A DNA stretch of 64,000 nucleotides from Sinonovacula constricta (GCA_007844125.1 CM017556.1:76095618-76159617); one strand, 5' to 3'. Shown: positions 40,991-53,637, counted from the first letter of the stretch. Notes: generated by a model from the letters alone, not told the origin. Program-made: numbers and translations.

Positions 40991-41505
40991 ATAAGAATAA
41001 ATGACAAAGTCATATGAGCATTGCAACATATACCAAAATCCGAAAAGGCACAGAACAAAGGTATTTCACATGCAAGCCAAGCGAAAAGTAAGAACAAATT
41101 TGTGATGAGTCATTTAACGATGAAGAGCAAACCCGACAGTTACCGCCTCTGAACGGTCAGTCGGCAATATGGACCGACTGGGGTGCTTAAACCGGTTTTA
41201 CAGAGCTCTAACCTCGCACTTCCTGACGAGTTTCCCAAATGCAAGCAATGAAAAGAAAAACTATCTATTTGAAAACAAAATGTCCAAGCGCTCATATTTT
41301 TTATAAGTTATGACGAAAGTAGTGACGTCATTGAAAAATAATGTCCACATAGTGTTTAGAAAAGAATTTTGTATTAATTCGATTTGATAAACTACACAAA
41401 ATGGTTGACTATAAATAAAATTAACTTTCTGAATCATGAACAAACATGACCAGGGACGAATAAATGGTTGTAGCATCCTGTTTATGTGAAGATGGAATTG
41501 AAGAA
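40990..41505 (+). repeat. Family A repeat, second unit of the dimer
   Basis: Begins about 660 bp after the equivalent point of the first unit. TGACGTCA at 41323-41330. The 3' end breaks off near the GAAGATGGAATTGAAGAA position. Confidence 0.88.
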
Positions 41506-44500
41506 TGTAAAAGTAAGAACAAATCAAGTAAACTGGCTGTCTAAGTATTATATATAAAGATAATATTAATACATGTTTGAACATTTTTCTTAAGACTCTC
41601 CTTTAATCATCTTTGCAATGATGAAAGTTGTTTACACATTTTAGTATAACTATGTAATTACTAACGTCATATGTTCAAAGCTTTTAACAGTTGCCTTTCA
41701 ACAATTAACATTGTATGTTTTTCAGACATTTTAAGAAATATCAATGCCGTATCTATTATCTACCAGAGACAATCACTACAAGACTGACAAATGTATTATT
41801 CATCGGAAGCTTGTCAGACGCAACGATGACTTATTGTGCTTAGTTTCCTTCTCACAATAGAAGAAACGATCACATTGTATTCACAGAAAACACTACCGCT
41901 GGTTGTTAAGAATTGCCGGATACATTCACATTCTTCTTTACTAAAAAGAACAATTGATTCTTTATAATCTTAGTCCTTTGAATGGATTTTAAGGTAACCG
42001 TCATCAGTATATAAGTACTGACAAATAAAAATCGCTGTAAATTGAAAATAAAATGCTGACTATAAAGCATGCCTGAATATAAAAGTATTACGCCTAGCAT
42101 GTGTCTATTGATCTAATTTAACATTGATTTAAATGGTTTTATGAATAATAAATAAAGCAGTAAACAGAATATTTTATAGGAATGTCGTAAAAAGCCAATT
42201 TTGACTCATAAAGCATGTTGTTTAATATACGTGAATGGTCAAATATTACAAAATATTGCATGTTCTCTATATTCTTGTTTTGATTTCTTATTTTGCTTTT
42301 AATTACGTGTCGTAAAAAGTCACGACTTTAATGAAGATAGGTTTAAGTGCAGTTTATCTTCTCACCTTCTCTAAGTACAAAAGCAAATGATATACAAGAA
42401 AGCATTGATGCGAAATATCAAAGGTCGCCGTCGAAGTATTGTCCAACAATGGTACACTGAAACCAACGAAACAACAGCAAACACTTGTTGTTGTTTAAAA
42501 AATAAGATTCAAACTTAGTGTTGGCAGCATGACGTTTGTAAGTGATATACACTGTATTCTTCACTTTTACTTGTAGAGTATTTTTTCGTATCAAACCTTA
42601 TTCTAACGACAAATGCTAAACACATAAAAGAAAAATAACGATAAACAAGCAACAAAATGCAAAGTAAAAAGCTATAATATATTGATTTCTATGTCTTAAA
42701 AGTATTAATGGTAAATATATATGTATAGAACATATCAAATGTAATAAACATGATATACAGATATGCAGAAAACGTAAAAAAACAGATGGTATGTAATTGT
42801 TGAAAGTAAACTATATAAAAAGCACAATAAACAGGAACTGTTGTCTGCTAATTTGCTTTCTTCCTTGCTGTCTTCCACATCAGAAATTACAACATGCATT
42901 GCTTACATCGGCAAACTAAGTTTCTTTTGTTAAAAAAGATCTCACCAGACGGCTGCGTATTCCTATTAATGCCTGCTACTTTTAACTATTGCAAGCTACA
43001 TTTTATTGTTGCAAGCTACACTGTATAAAACGGAATACTTGGTCCTTTTCTCTGAAAAGTGTCTCACAGAACAACAGCGACATCGTGTTAGTGACTGCTG
43101 CACGATTGTCCCCATTACAAATTTGCAACCCATAAGAGGCATCGCTCTTAAGAGCGGCACCTATCATTACTTGCTTTTATGCGGCCAATGTCTAGACAAC
43201 AAGCGTTTAACCTTGAATTTGGTTTTAAGTTCAATTATTTATCTAAAAGACAATTTTGACCGTTTTTACAGTCTGATATATGTAAAATGACGAACAGTTC
43301 CGAATAAATCAAAAGAAGTCATAACTGTAATGCCACTTATGGTAGTAGTGTGTATTTACGAGCAAATTTTAGAAATGCATAACTGCTCTTCACTGCCCTG
43401 GAAGTCCATTCTTTCCTGAAGTGAAATCTGACTGTTAGCAATTGCAAGGATTAACATATAACAGTATAGCCGACAATTACGAAACATGAATTAAGAAGTA
43501 GTTTCCATAAAAGATTTTAAGCCATGTTCCTCTTTCTAACTGTACATTTAACTATTTATTTTTATTAAATAGAAGAGAATATGCGCTTATGATTTAATGT
43601 ATTTAGGACTTTCATTTGTATATCACACTGTACAAGGATATCATGAACGGACTTTTCACGGACAGAATATATCTGTCGTTGAAAATGAAGTGCGTACATC
43701 TGTAAAGCACTCGTGATCGGTTTTAGCAATATGACCATACACATACGCCGGATTTATAATGAAAAACAACCGACCGCTACCGAATGTAAACTACCAGATG
43801 CTAAACGGATACCAGTGGTTGACGGGTAAATACCGGATTATACGAATAAATGGTGGCCATTCGTGTAATCGGTGAGACGATTTCAATTAGTCACCAATTC
43901 AAGATCATTCTCAAAATATGTAATCGTTTACAAATCCCTCGGGGAATGTTTGAACCTTAATATATACACTGACAGGACATGTAGAAAATATTCGGAGAGC
44001 CCGTCTCTGTTTTCAAATGCCCTACCCCGGATTTTGCCTCATACGGTTAGAATTATATTGGTCTTCGATAGGATTTTGTAACAATGCCAAGCGGTTAAAC
44101 TAAGTTCATTCTAATACGCAATTCGTAAAACAGCACCATCCCGATTAAACTTGCATTGGTGCTTTTTAAATTACAAAATAAAAGTATAAATATATATTTA
44201 CGCATAGAAGACGCGTTAATGACACTTTTAGGAACACATTATATAAAACAAACATCCAAACGCAAACTCGACAAATAAATATTAAAATGAAGAAAAGGTG
44301 TGTCATTTGAAGATGTTGATGAATCCTAAGACGGTGGTCGTTTGAAAAAGTCTCGCGTGACTTCGTATCCTATACAGACATCACTTAATTGCTTTCGTCT
44401 TATCTATCAATTTTGCAAGTTACTTTAAAGGCGTCCAAATTTCTCATTTTCGTTAATTATCTATGTTAAATTTTAATATTGCTAAGGGGTTTGCGGAAGT

Positions 44501-44670
44501 CTTTGTTTTGATAGTCTTTTAATGACCTTTCCGCATTTGGCACATAAATTACATATTATTTTGTAATTAGAAATCCACCTGGTATGATTACATCAAACTT
44601 GCAGCCACATGATATGTATTCTATTACGTTCGTTCAGTACCAGTAACAGTAATGCATTCTAAGTATTAGT
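41506..44670. other. AT-rich intergenic DNA
   Basis: Only a small hairpin at 43832-43873 stands out. Confidence 0.55.
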
Positions 44671-44790
44671 AGGTAAATAAGAAAAAGGTCCTATCATGAT
44701 TTTCCACAGATATTTAAATGTAAACTACGAATAACACAGAGACGAGACATAACACACAAAAGAAAAGCCATCAGCTACCGCCTTGGAAAA
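44671..44790 (+). repeat. Family B repeat, 5' fragment
   Basis: AGGTAAATAAGAAAAAGGTC to CAGCTACCGCCTTGGAA. It faces an opposite-orientation family B copy at 45383-45782. The 600 bp between hold an unremarkable 73-codon open frame. Confidence 0.75.
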
Positions 44791-45382
44791 ATACATGTAA
44801 TGGTACCCGGACAAATGCTCTCCAGGACAAATACCCTGTTGACAGATACCCCTTCCTCCTACGCAGTACGCATAAAACACAGTACTTTTTGCCAAAGTAA
44901 GAATATACCACCTCCCACCAAACTTAAAAGTACTGAGTTTCTTAAAACCACTTTAGAAGGTACAAATAAAAGTTCAGAAAATGAGGAAAGGAAAAAAAAA
45001 TGTGATGACTTGATAGATTGATTAACGAGCGTGATTAAATAAAGTTCAACCTGATTTTTAAAAAGATAAAATTGTGCATCGTAACTGTAACGTGACTTTA
45101 TGCTATACGCTCCATTAAAGCATTAAAATCGTGCAGCGTCAATGACGTTAACACAGCATCAGTCTGAACTATTTTCTCAATTTCGATGTTTTCTTTCGTA
45201 TTTTTTACATTTCACTTTGACACTTTTGGAACACGATGCCATGGCATTATATGCCATATTTAAATTGATCTTATTATATATCAGCGCTTGGGCTGTTTTA
45301 TTTGTTCTTATAATATATCAGCGCCTAGGCTGTTTTATTTCAAACTAATCTCTCGTTTGGAATTTTTGTTTTTACGTTGCCG

Positions 45383-45782
45383 AGGCTTTTATCTACTGTA
45401 CATACTGTACATATGTTTATAATTTATTTAGTTATTATGTATGTATATAAGTTCATTGTATCTGTTTTAACTTCCGATGTAGGTGCTTACTGTTAGTTGT
45501 TTCACTTTGACGGGATGTTGTTATTTACACTGTTTGTTTGATAGAAAAACCTTCAGGAAGTGCGAGGTTGGAGCTCTCCACAAACCAGGTTTTAGCACCC
45601 CAGTTGGCCCTTTTGCCGATTGACCGTTCCAAGGCGGTAACTGATGTTTTTTCTTTATGTGTGTTATGTCTCGTCCCTGTGTTTTTTGTCACATTTGCAT
45701 TTACCTTGTTTGCCTTTGTCTACTGGTAGATAAATTTAAATATCTGTGAAAATTTTGATAGGACCTTTTCTTATTTACCTAT
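45383..45782 (-). repeat. Family B repeat, full-length, reverse orientation
   Basis: Matches the reverse complement of 63341-63660: GGCTTTTATCTACTGTACAT, GTGCTTACTGTTAGTTGT, CACAAACCAGGTTT and ATAGGACCTTTTCTTATTTA. It also holds the family A-like core GACCGTTCCAAGGCGGTAAC. Confidence 0.85.
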
Positions 45783-48345
45783 TGTATATGTTGAGCACCT
45801 ATGGCGTCTATTGAACACTTGTACGCGGGCGATACTTATAATACTCTTTTTATGTTAAACAAATCAGTATGTGAGAACTGAATAATAATGAAACAAGCAT
45901 TATTTTTACGAACTTGTTATGAACTTTCACAGCAACATGTTGGCACACGTTAATATATAAACGTCACGCTTTGACGCTATCCTCTCGTGCACTTTTTGAC
46001 GTAACGTCAAAATTTGCCGTAACACGGGCTATATATTCGTGTTGCATGTTCACATAATAATGCCATGACTTAAGAATATTTTATTTGGCTTATAATTTAA
46101 AGGTAAGGAATTAAAAAAGAAATCCGTTTTCTTTTCTCTCTAATTAAGTCTTTATTATGTCATAATTTAACAATAACATTTACTGACTTGCTTTATGCGC
46201 TTTTTAAGCTATAAATACGGTAACATTTCCTTAGGTTCACATTAAGTAGGTATTTCTAGAAACTAGCTTAGTTGAAATTTATTATGAACCTTACTTCTAT
46301 TATAACATTTGTCAATACAGTTTTTTACATATAACGCTTTGAATGTACACATTAAACATGATTTTTTAGGCTTTTTCTTATGTTAATGTAAAAACACAAA
46401 ATGACATTTAAATTGTGAATGAGTCAAATGTTAGAAAGATATATAAGTAAGTTATGTGCTGCCTTAGAGATTACATTTTAACATGTATATAAATGAAGTA
46501 GCATTGAGCAGTTGATTTGCAATGGAAAACGATTCATGATATTTGAAAAATATACAAAATGTAAAATTCATTTCCTTTTTGCTTTAAAATTACCGTTTTT
46601 TTCAAAGTCGTAACAAAACCTTTGTAATTTGATGTGTTTAATAACAGTGAATACGTTTATTCTCATTGCCCTGAAGAACAAATCTGTTGAAATGTTAACG
46701 CAAGATTATATTGTATATCACAATGAATCAAAATTAGAATCCGTAAGAAAAGACATTGGCTTATATAAGTCACACAATGGCACTAGTTACCTGGAGAGTG
46801 CAACTTCTACGTTTTCTTTCTTAGAATAATATGATTGGCCATATTGACCGCAAATAAAGATGCACGAATATGTATATTGTAATTAAAAGTCTCACCTAGT
46901 TGTGTTCAAATGTGTCGGTACTAGCAGTAGTTTGACATACGACATACTAAATCATTCAGACAAAATATTTATTTATCGTTGAATAATTTATTTTCAAGGT
47001 AAATCATAACTGTCGTTATTACTTATCAAAGAAAACGTCAACGCTTGGACATTTTTATTCAAAGAGATTAGATCTCTGTAAAGCCGTTTAAGCACCCCAG
47101 TTGGTCCTTTTTACCGACTGACCGTTGCAAGGGGGTAACTTTAATATATTCTTGTGTAGTGTGTGATAACTTTGTAGACAGAGCAGTCTCTTACATCATT
47201 TGGTTGTCATTTGTCATTAGAAGGATGGTTTTCTTTTTTTTATTTTCTCAAGGAATGGGAATGAAAGTTTTTACGACCGGCAACATAAATAATACTGCCA
47301 TGAGTGAACTGTCTGGATACGAGAAACTATAGGAAACTTTAATTAGTTAACTTACTAGTATGGTTATGATATTGTAGTACAAACATATATTTAAATGTAT
47401 TTGTCAATGATTAACGTATATTTGCTCCAGCGGGAGTTTGCAGAATTGCAGAATTAAACAATTTTCTCTCAAACTTTAAATTTTAATTAAGAATATGTGT
47501 GTACCTGGACTGGTTTCACAAAATCATTATTAAGCTTAAAAAGCGGTTTAAAGTCAACTTTATTTAATTTGATAGTTGGTGGATAAGTTTAAACCATTAA
47601 AATTTTATTTTAGGAAAAAACAATTAGAAAAATGTGGTGGCTACAATTTCTTATTTTGTAGTAATTACCATCCATCCAAAGTTAAATCTTTATTATATAA
47701 GAAGGTCACCAATAATCAGAAATTACGTCCTTCTAATGTTTTCTAAGTGTGCCTACACGGAATGATTTAATTTAAACAGACAAAAAGATTTAGTTTAGTC
47801 TTCATTATAAGAATTGTAAAAATGACCTTTACCAACCTTATATTAACATAATTGTTTTAAAGAAAATATTCTGAAAAGCAATTCAATTATCTGTACTGAT
47901 TCTTCTGATAGAAATTGAAAAGAAACAACTAATGTATCGTCTGTTTTGTTGTTCACATTTTTTAGATGTCTTTAATGAATAAATGCCATATGAAAGATTG
48001 TGAAACTAAACAACAGTTTTAATAGTTCCGTCTTTATAATGTTTGTGTATAATGGTATTTATAATGATCATTGTATAATGGATCACACAGCTCTAAGGGC
48101 AAGTTGACGTGGTAAACAATACATACGTTCATTATTATTTTTAATTATTGACTTAAAACTGGAACATGCTGCGTAACAAATAAATTAATCGCTTTTATGA
48201 GCTCTGTTTTAAAATGCATCATGTGATTAAATGTATTGATTAATGTTGTTCTTGCTGATACTTTCATGTGCACCATTACAAATCATTCACCCAGAACAAA
48301 CGAAATAACACACTCTTTTCTTTATTTTATGTAACAGTACCAATT
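45783..48345. other. AT-rich intergenic DNA with a partial family A copy at 47.0 kb
   Basis: No gene seen. A TGACGTAACGTCA palindrome-like site lies at 45997-46009. Confidence 0.55.
47005..47145 (-). repeat. Family A repeat, partial copy, reverse orientation
   Basis: TTACTTATCAAAGAAAACGT to CCGACTGACCGTTGCAAG. Truncated at both ends. Confidence 0.75.
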
Positions 48346-48952
48346 AAAAGAATATATGACAAAGTCCTATGAGTATTGCAACATATACCAAACTCCGGAA
48401 AGGCACAGAACAAAGGTATTTCACATGCAAGCCAAGCGAAAAGTAAGAACAAATTTGTGATGAGTCATTTAAGGAAAAGAGCAAACCCGACAGTTACCGC
48501 CTTGGAACGGTCAGTCGGCAATATGGACCGAGTGGGGTGCTTAAACCGGTTTTACAGAGCTCTAACCTCGCACTTCCTGACGAGTTTCTCAAATACAAGC
48601 AACGAAAAGAAAAACGATCTATTTGAAAACAAAATGTCCATGCGCTGATATTTTCTATACGTTATGACGAAAGTAGTGACGTCATCGAAAAATAATGTCC
48701 ACATAGTGTTCAGAAAAGGAATATGGTAGTATTTCGATTTGAAAAACAACACAAAAATGGTTGACCACAAATAAAATCAACTTTCTGAATCATGAACAAA
48801 CATGACCAGAGACGAATAAATGGTTGTAGCATCCTGTTCATGTGAAGATGGAATTGAAGAACCAAAGTTCAATGTCCATCAAAGGAAATACACGTAACAA
48901 TCCTTATAGGATGAATTAAATGACAACATAGATTACATGCACGGGGAGATTT
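48346..48952 (+). repeat. Family A repeat, full-length copy
   Basis: AGAATATATGACAAAGTCC to CATGCACGGGGAGATTTTT, about 607 bp. TGACGTCA at 48677-48684. A 90-codon frame inside is shared with the copy at 50968-51566 because the two copies are similar; I do not call it a gene. Confidence 0.9.
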
Positions 48953-49643
48953 TTTTGTTTTTCAACGATTTAACATAAACGTACTAAACCTTTTGACGTA
49001 TAACTTAACTTATCCTTTCATTTAGGCTAATATATATTTGCTGTAAACGGTTATGTGCACATATCTTCAAGCATCCAATTAGGAATACGCCTTCTTTATG
49101 TTTCTTGTGTTAATATAAAGGTAATCACGCTTAATATACAGTTTATTGTATGATCATGTACAGTGCGGTTGTTTTAAACCAGTTCGTGTTGTTTATGAAA
49201 GTTGTGCATAATTTAAACAAATTATACAAGGTAAATAAGAAAAAGTCCAATCAATATGCTGCAGAAGAGTTATTGTTAGTGGTAGTCCTCCCAACCTAAA
49301 ATTGTATCACACACAAACTGTCTCAATCTACGATAGTTTCTTTTTGATTCGAGTATGGTCACATAAATTTTAACTCTACGACAGTGCGATATGAAAATTA
49401 AATATCATTAAGCTTCATTAAAACATAACCAGATATAAAATAGAACTGCTTCCTACGTACGCGATTACTTTAACATTTTTTGTAATCACACTTCCAACTG
49501 AGAACAATTCGCAGATGTATGTATATTTTTATATATCACACACAATGCAAGTGATAATGTCATTTACTGATATCGGTACTGGTATTTAACACAATACCTT
49601 CTTATACAGCCTTGGCTCTGACCATATAACGTAATGACTATAA

Positions 49644-49860
49644 AGGGAAATAAGAAGGTCATTTGAGAATTACGACAGATAGTAAAATGTGAATTACTGT
49701 TAGACAAATGTAAACAACGTAAATGTGAAAGTGACAATATAATAGAAACGATATATCACACACATAAACAAAGCCAACAATTGCCACAATGGAACGGCCA
49801 GTCACCAAAGGGACCTGTTTGGATTGGTAAACCTGGTTTGTAGAATGTATTAAATTGTGG
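49644..49860 (+). repeat. Family B repeat, diverged copy
   Basis: GGGAAATAAGAAGGTCATTT, ATATCACACACATAAACAAA, CAATGGAACGGCCAGTC and GGTAAACCTGGTTTG in family order. Confidence 0.65.
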
Positions 49861-50548
49861 CGTTTTTGACGTGTGTTTAGAGAAGGAATATTGGTTACAA
49901 ACCACAAATGCCGTAGAACTGCGTCTCATGCCAAAGCATTCTAACAATGTGCATTGCCACTGCTATTAGTACAATATGTATAATATTTGGACCAAGAAGA
50001 AATATTTAAAGCATATCAATAAAGATAGAATATTTAAAAAATTCCAAACATAATGCACAAGTACTATAAGCTTAATATTCGAGCTTAGCTAGAATACTAT
50101 TTGCAATGTTTGTCCAGCAGAATAGGTAATAATATATTTTGATTTATAATTGCATGTATACGTTATATTGCATTAGTTACAACATTAGTTATAATTGCTT
50201 GCTCATTCCATAAAGGAGTCATTGTATGTACATATATTAACACCTTTTATCAATGTCTTAATTTAGACTTTCAACGCCTTCTAAAACATAATAAAATCAT
50301 ATTATTGCCAATTCATAGATATTTTGGTAGGAGATAATACGTGCCAGGTAATGTCAATACCACGTATAATGGTGGTAATAGAGAGACATCAAAGAAAAAC
50401 TATGACGAATTCATTAGTTTGATTTTAAATAGAAAAATATTAAAATGACTACATATAGCACATTTATTGACATCGTATATTATGTGCTTATGTGGTCAAT
50501 AGATAGATTAATGTGTTTTGGACTAATGTCGCGAAGATTAGTGACTAA

Positions 50549-50772
50549 TTCGAGAAACCCATCAGGAGGTGCGAGGTTGGAGCTCTGTGAGGCCGTTTTG
50601 GGCGTCCCAGTCGGTCCGTGTTGCCGGCTGGCCGTTCCGGGGCAGGTAACTGTCAGGGTTTGCTCTTGTTGTAAATGACTCGTCGCGGATTTGTTCTCAC
50701 ATTTACATTTGGCGTGCGCGTGGGTGCATTTGTCCTGTGTCTTTTCAATTTTTGTATATGTTGCAATGCTCA
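50549..50772 (-). repeat. Family A repeat, partial copy with clustered A-to-G changes
   Basis: Aligns without large gaps to the copies at 51321-51540 and 40337-40945. It carries many G where the others have A on the + strand, for example CCGGCTGGCCG for CCGACTGACCG and GACTCGTCGCGGATTTG for GACTCATCACAAATTTG. It abuts another partial copy at 50773. Confidence 0.85.
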
Positions 50773-50925
50773 GGCGGTAACTGTCGTGTTTGCTTTTTTC
50801 CTCAAATGACTCATCACAAATTTGTTCCTACTTTTCGCTTGGTTTGCATGTAAAAACCTTTGTTCTTTGCCTTTTCGGAGTTTGGTATATGTTGCAATAC
50901 TCATAGGACTTTGTCATATATTCTT
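50773..50925 (-). repeat. Family A repeat, partial copy
   Basis: GGCGGTAACTGTCGTG to CATATATTCTTATTC, the outer 150 bp of the element. It joins through the linker to the full copy at 50968. Confidence 0.85.
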
Positions 50926-50967
50926 ATTCATGATCACAACAATGTTACTTGCCAGTGTGGCGGTCGT
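50926..50967 (-). repeat. Family A inter-unit linker, reverse orientation
   Basis: Reverse complement of the linker at 40946-40990 (ATGATCACAACAATGTTACT, GTGTGGCGGTCGT). Confidence 0.7.
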
Positions 50968-51566
50968 TAAAAATCTCCCCGTGCATGTAATCTATGTTGT
51001 CATTTAATTCATCCTATAAGGATTACTACGTGTATTTCCTTTGATGGACATTGAACTTTGGTTCTTCAATTCCATCTTCACATGAACAGGATGCTACAAC
51101 CATTTATTCGTCTCTGGTCATGTTTGTTCATGATTCAGAAAGTTAGTTTTATTTGTGGTCAACCATTTTTGTGTTGTTTTTCAAATCGAAATAATACCAT
51201 ATTCCTTTTCTGAACACTATGTGGACATTATTTTTCGATGACGTCACTACCTTCGTATAGAAAATATCAGCGCATGGACATTTTGTTTTCAAATAGATTG
51301 TTTTTCTTTTCGTTGCTTGCATTTGAGAAACTCGTCAGGAAGTGCGAGGTTAGAGCTCTGTAAACCCGGTTTAAGCACCCCAGTCGGTCCATATTGCCGA
51401 CTGACCGTTCCAAGGCGGTAACTGTCGGGTTTGCTTTTTTCCTCAAATGATTCATCACAAATTTGTTCCTACTTTTCGCTTGGCTTGCATGTAAAAACCT
51501 TTGTTCTGTGTCTTTTCGAAGTTTGATATGTGTTGCAATACTCATAGGACTTTGTCATATATTCTT
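50968..51566 (-). repeat. Family A repeat, full-length copy, reverse orientation
   Basis: AAAATCTCCCCGTGCATG to TCATATATTCTT. TGACGTCA at 51239-51246. The start-to-start period to the preceding partial unit is about 640 bp. Confidence 0.9.
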
Positions 51567-53637
51567 CTATGTCTTATATATTCTTATTTATGATTTGTTA
51601 AGCGTGTCTGTCGGACATAAACGTTACTATAAAAGCCTAACTGTTAACAGATTAATAGCATACTCTTTTTTCAATAAATGGCTCTTATAAATAAATCTAT
51701 AGTTACTTAAGTGCATTATTAATTGCATAAGTATTTATTTAAAATATTAAATATGAATAAACTAAAAGGGAAATTTGCTTGAGCAATATATGACACCACT
51801 TAAAGTGCGGAAGCAATAATTCCACTTATCCATTTGGTTTTGATTATTTATAATAATGGGTTGAGCATTATATTTAATAAACATAGTTTATAGTTTTCCA
51901 ACAAGAACTAATAGGTTATCTAGCAAGTAAGATTAGCTACAATGCTGCACATGTAATACACCTTATTGTATTTTGAAAGAAAATAAACAAAAACAATGAT
52001 TACACCAGTTCACTTATAGCATTAGTTTATATTTTTATCAGCATAGTAATAAATTATGAACAATAACACGCAACCAGAGCATGTATTTTCGTATGAGCTA
52101 CTATTCACGGGATTACTTACAAAGTTCAATGCACAGAGAGCCATGGCCCTAGTCAGGTACAGGTATAGTACCTAGAGATACTTTACAATGTACATTTACC
52201 TTGATACAACGGCGTTTTTTAGCACATCAAACTATTTTATAATGTTGTATAAATACATCGCTACAACGTAATGGTCATTACAGCGACGCCCAGCTACTCT
52301 GGAAAAGTAACAACCCAGACAAACGTTTGTGTAGAACCACGGTAGCGACGAGCAGTCAGCGGAGTTACAAGTCCTTGACTGAACTGATCAGGCTTATGCG
52401 GCCATGGTATTGTAAGTCAGGTGAAAGTCACAGTATGACTAATATTATTTTAATTTTCAGCAAGTTCGTGTTAGTAGTGACATGTTAAATGAATCATTTA
52501 ATCCAATTAGTTTACTGATCTTAAATGGTGTATGTGCTACGCGAGGTATATATCAATGGAAACTCTTTTATTCTTCTCTAGAAAAGGCGGTTATTCAAAT
52601 ATAGCAATAGCAACTGATCTATCCGAATACTCAGATCAGATCAGATCTAACTATGTGACATTATCTCTGAATGTTACAATACTATTGTGTTAGCGACAGA
52701 TTAAAAGCTACTGCTTATAATTTTGTTCTATTACTTATTTTATAATAATTATTTTTGGAATAGCAAAAATATTATGTGCGTAGGCAATCTTCGTACTTTA
52801 ACGTTTTTGCTAAGGTCAGATGGAACAGGCATTGGTTTATGGGCCTGAATGTGTCAGCTGCTGTCAACCGCCCGTCTGGAGGGATTTATCGGTGTTAGCA
52901 TTGTAAAGTATGCCTCTTTCAATTTGTGTAGCTTGACTGAGGTAATAAAACTAAAGCTGGGCAGTTATACTCAAAAGTGACATGTTTTCATTAAATATTT
53001 AGTACATACGGATACAACGAATAACAACCACGAAAGTTTCTGAGATGTTTGTGGTTTAAAATCATGTTTTAGTAGAAATAAGGTTTTCCGATTTTCTGCT
53101 AACATCGAATTATGGCAATGGTTTTAAAATAATGTTATATCTTCTCGGTAAACACTTTATTTATAAATCATAAATGCGTTATATTTCTTCTTAACGCTGG
53201 ATTGTAAGCAAAGATAGGCGGATAAAAGCATTACATGCTTTTTTATCCTTGATTTATTAAGCTGCCGCTGAGTCAAAGAGAGAAGGTATAAAATGAAGAT
53301 ATGTTTCAAGTAAACACATTTTCGGTACCTCGAGAATACATTTCATAACGTTGAAATTAGTTATAAAATCATGACCGTTATGTAGTGTTGACTAGCCGTC
53401 ACATGTTTCTATGATAAGGTTTTCTATTGGTTGACATGGTCGTGTTTTCCAATCTGTTCCCTGGTTCCTCGAGTTAATGCTGTAGTGTAGCGGAGATTAT
53501 TGGGAAGTTGTCGGCAATGGATGCAATAATAGAAACTCACGTGTCGTATGGTGTGTCGTAACAGGTGAATAACATTCTGAATATATAAGAGTGTTGTAAC
53601 ATTATATTTTTACTGAAGCCATTTAAGCAGTTGGAAT
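51567..53637. other. DNA upstream of the receptor gene
   Basis: Contains a SINE at 52.2-52.4 kb. Promoter elements and 5' UTR exons of the receptor must lie here or further upstream, but none can be named. An E-box CACGTG is at 53538-53543. Confidence 0.5.
52225..52425 (-). mobile_element. SINE copy with internal deletion, antisense
   Basis: ATTACAGCGACGCCCAGCTA, GTAGAACCACGG and GCAGTCAGCGGAGTTACAAG match the SINE at 32572-32830 in order, with the middle shortened. Confidence 0.65.

Noticed and set aside
48376..48648. 90-codon frame nearly repeated at 51267-51545
   Set aside because: Both lie inside family A copies and are similar because the DNA repeats are similar. Other copies are interrupted, and the opposite strand has frames too. 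No known domain.
48552..48770. Frames on the other strand of family A with FFNDVTTFVITY-like text (also at 24639 and 41261)
   Set aside because: Same reason: shared repeat DNA, differing lengths, no domain.
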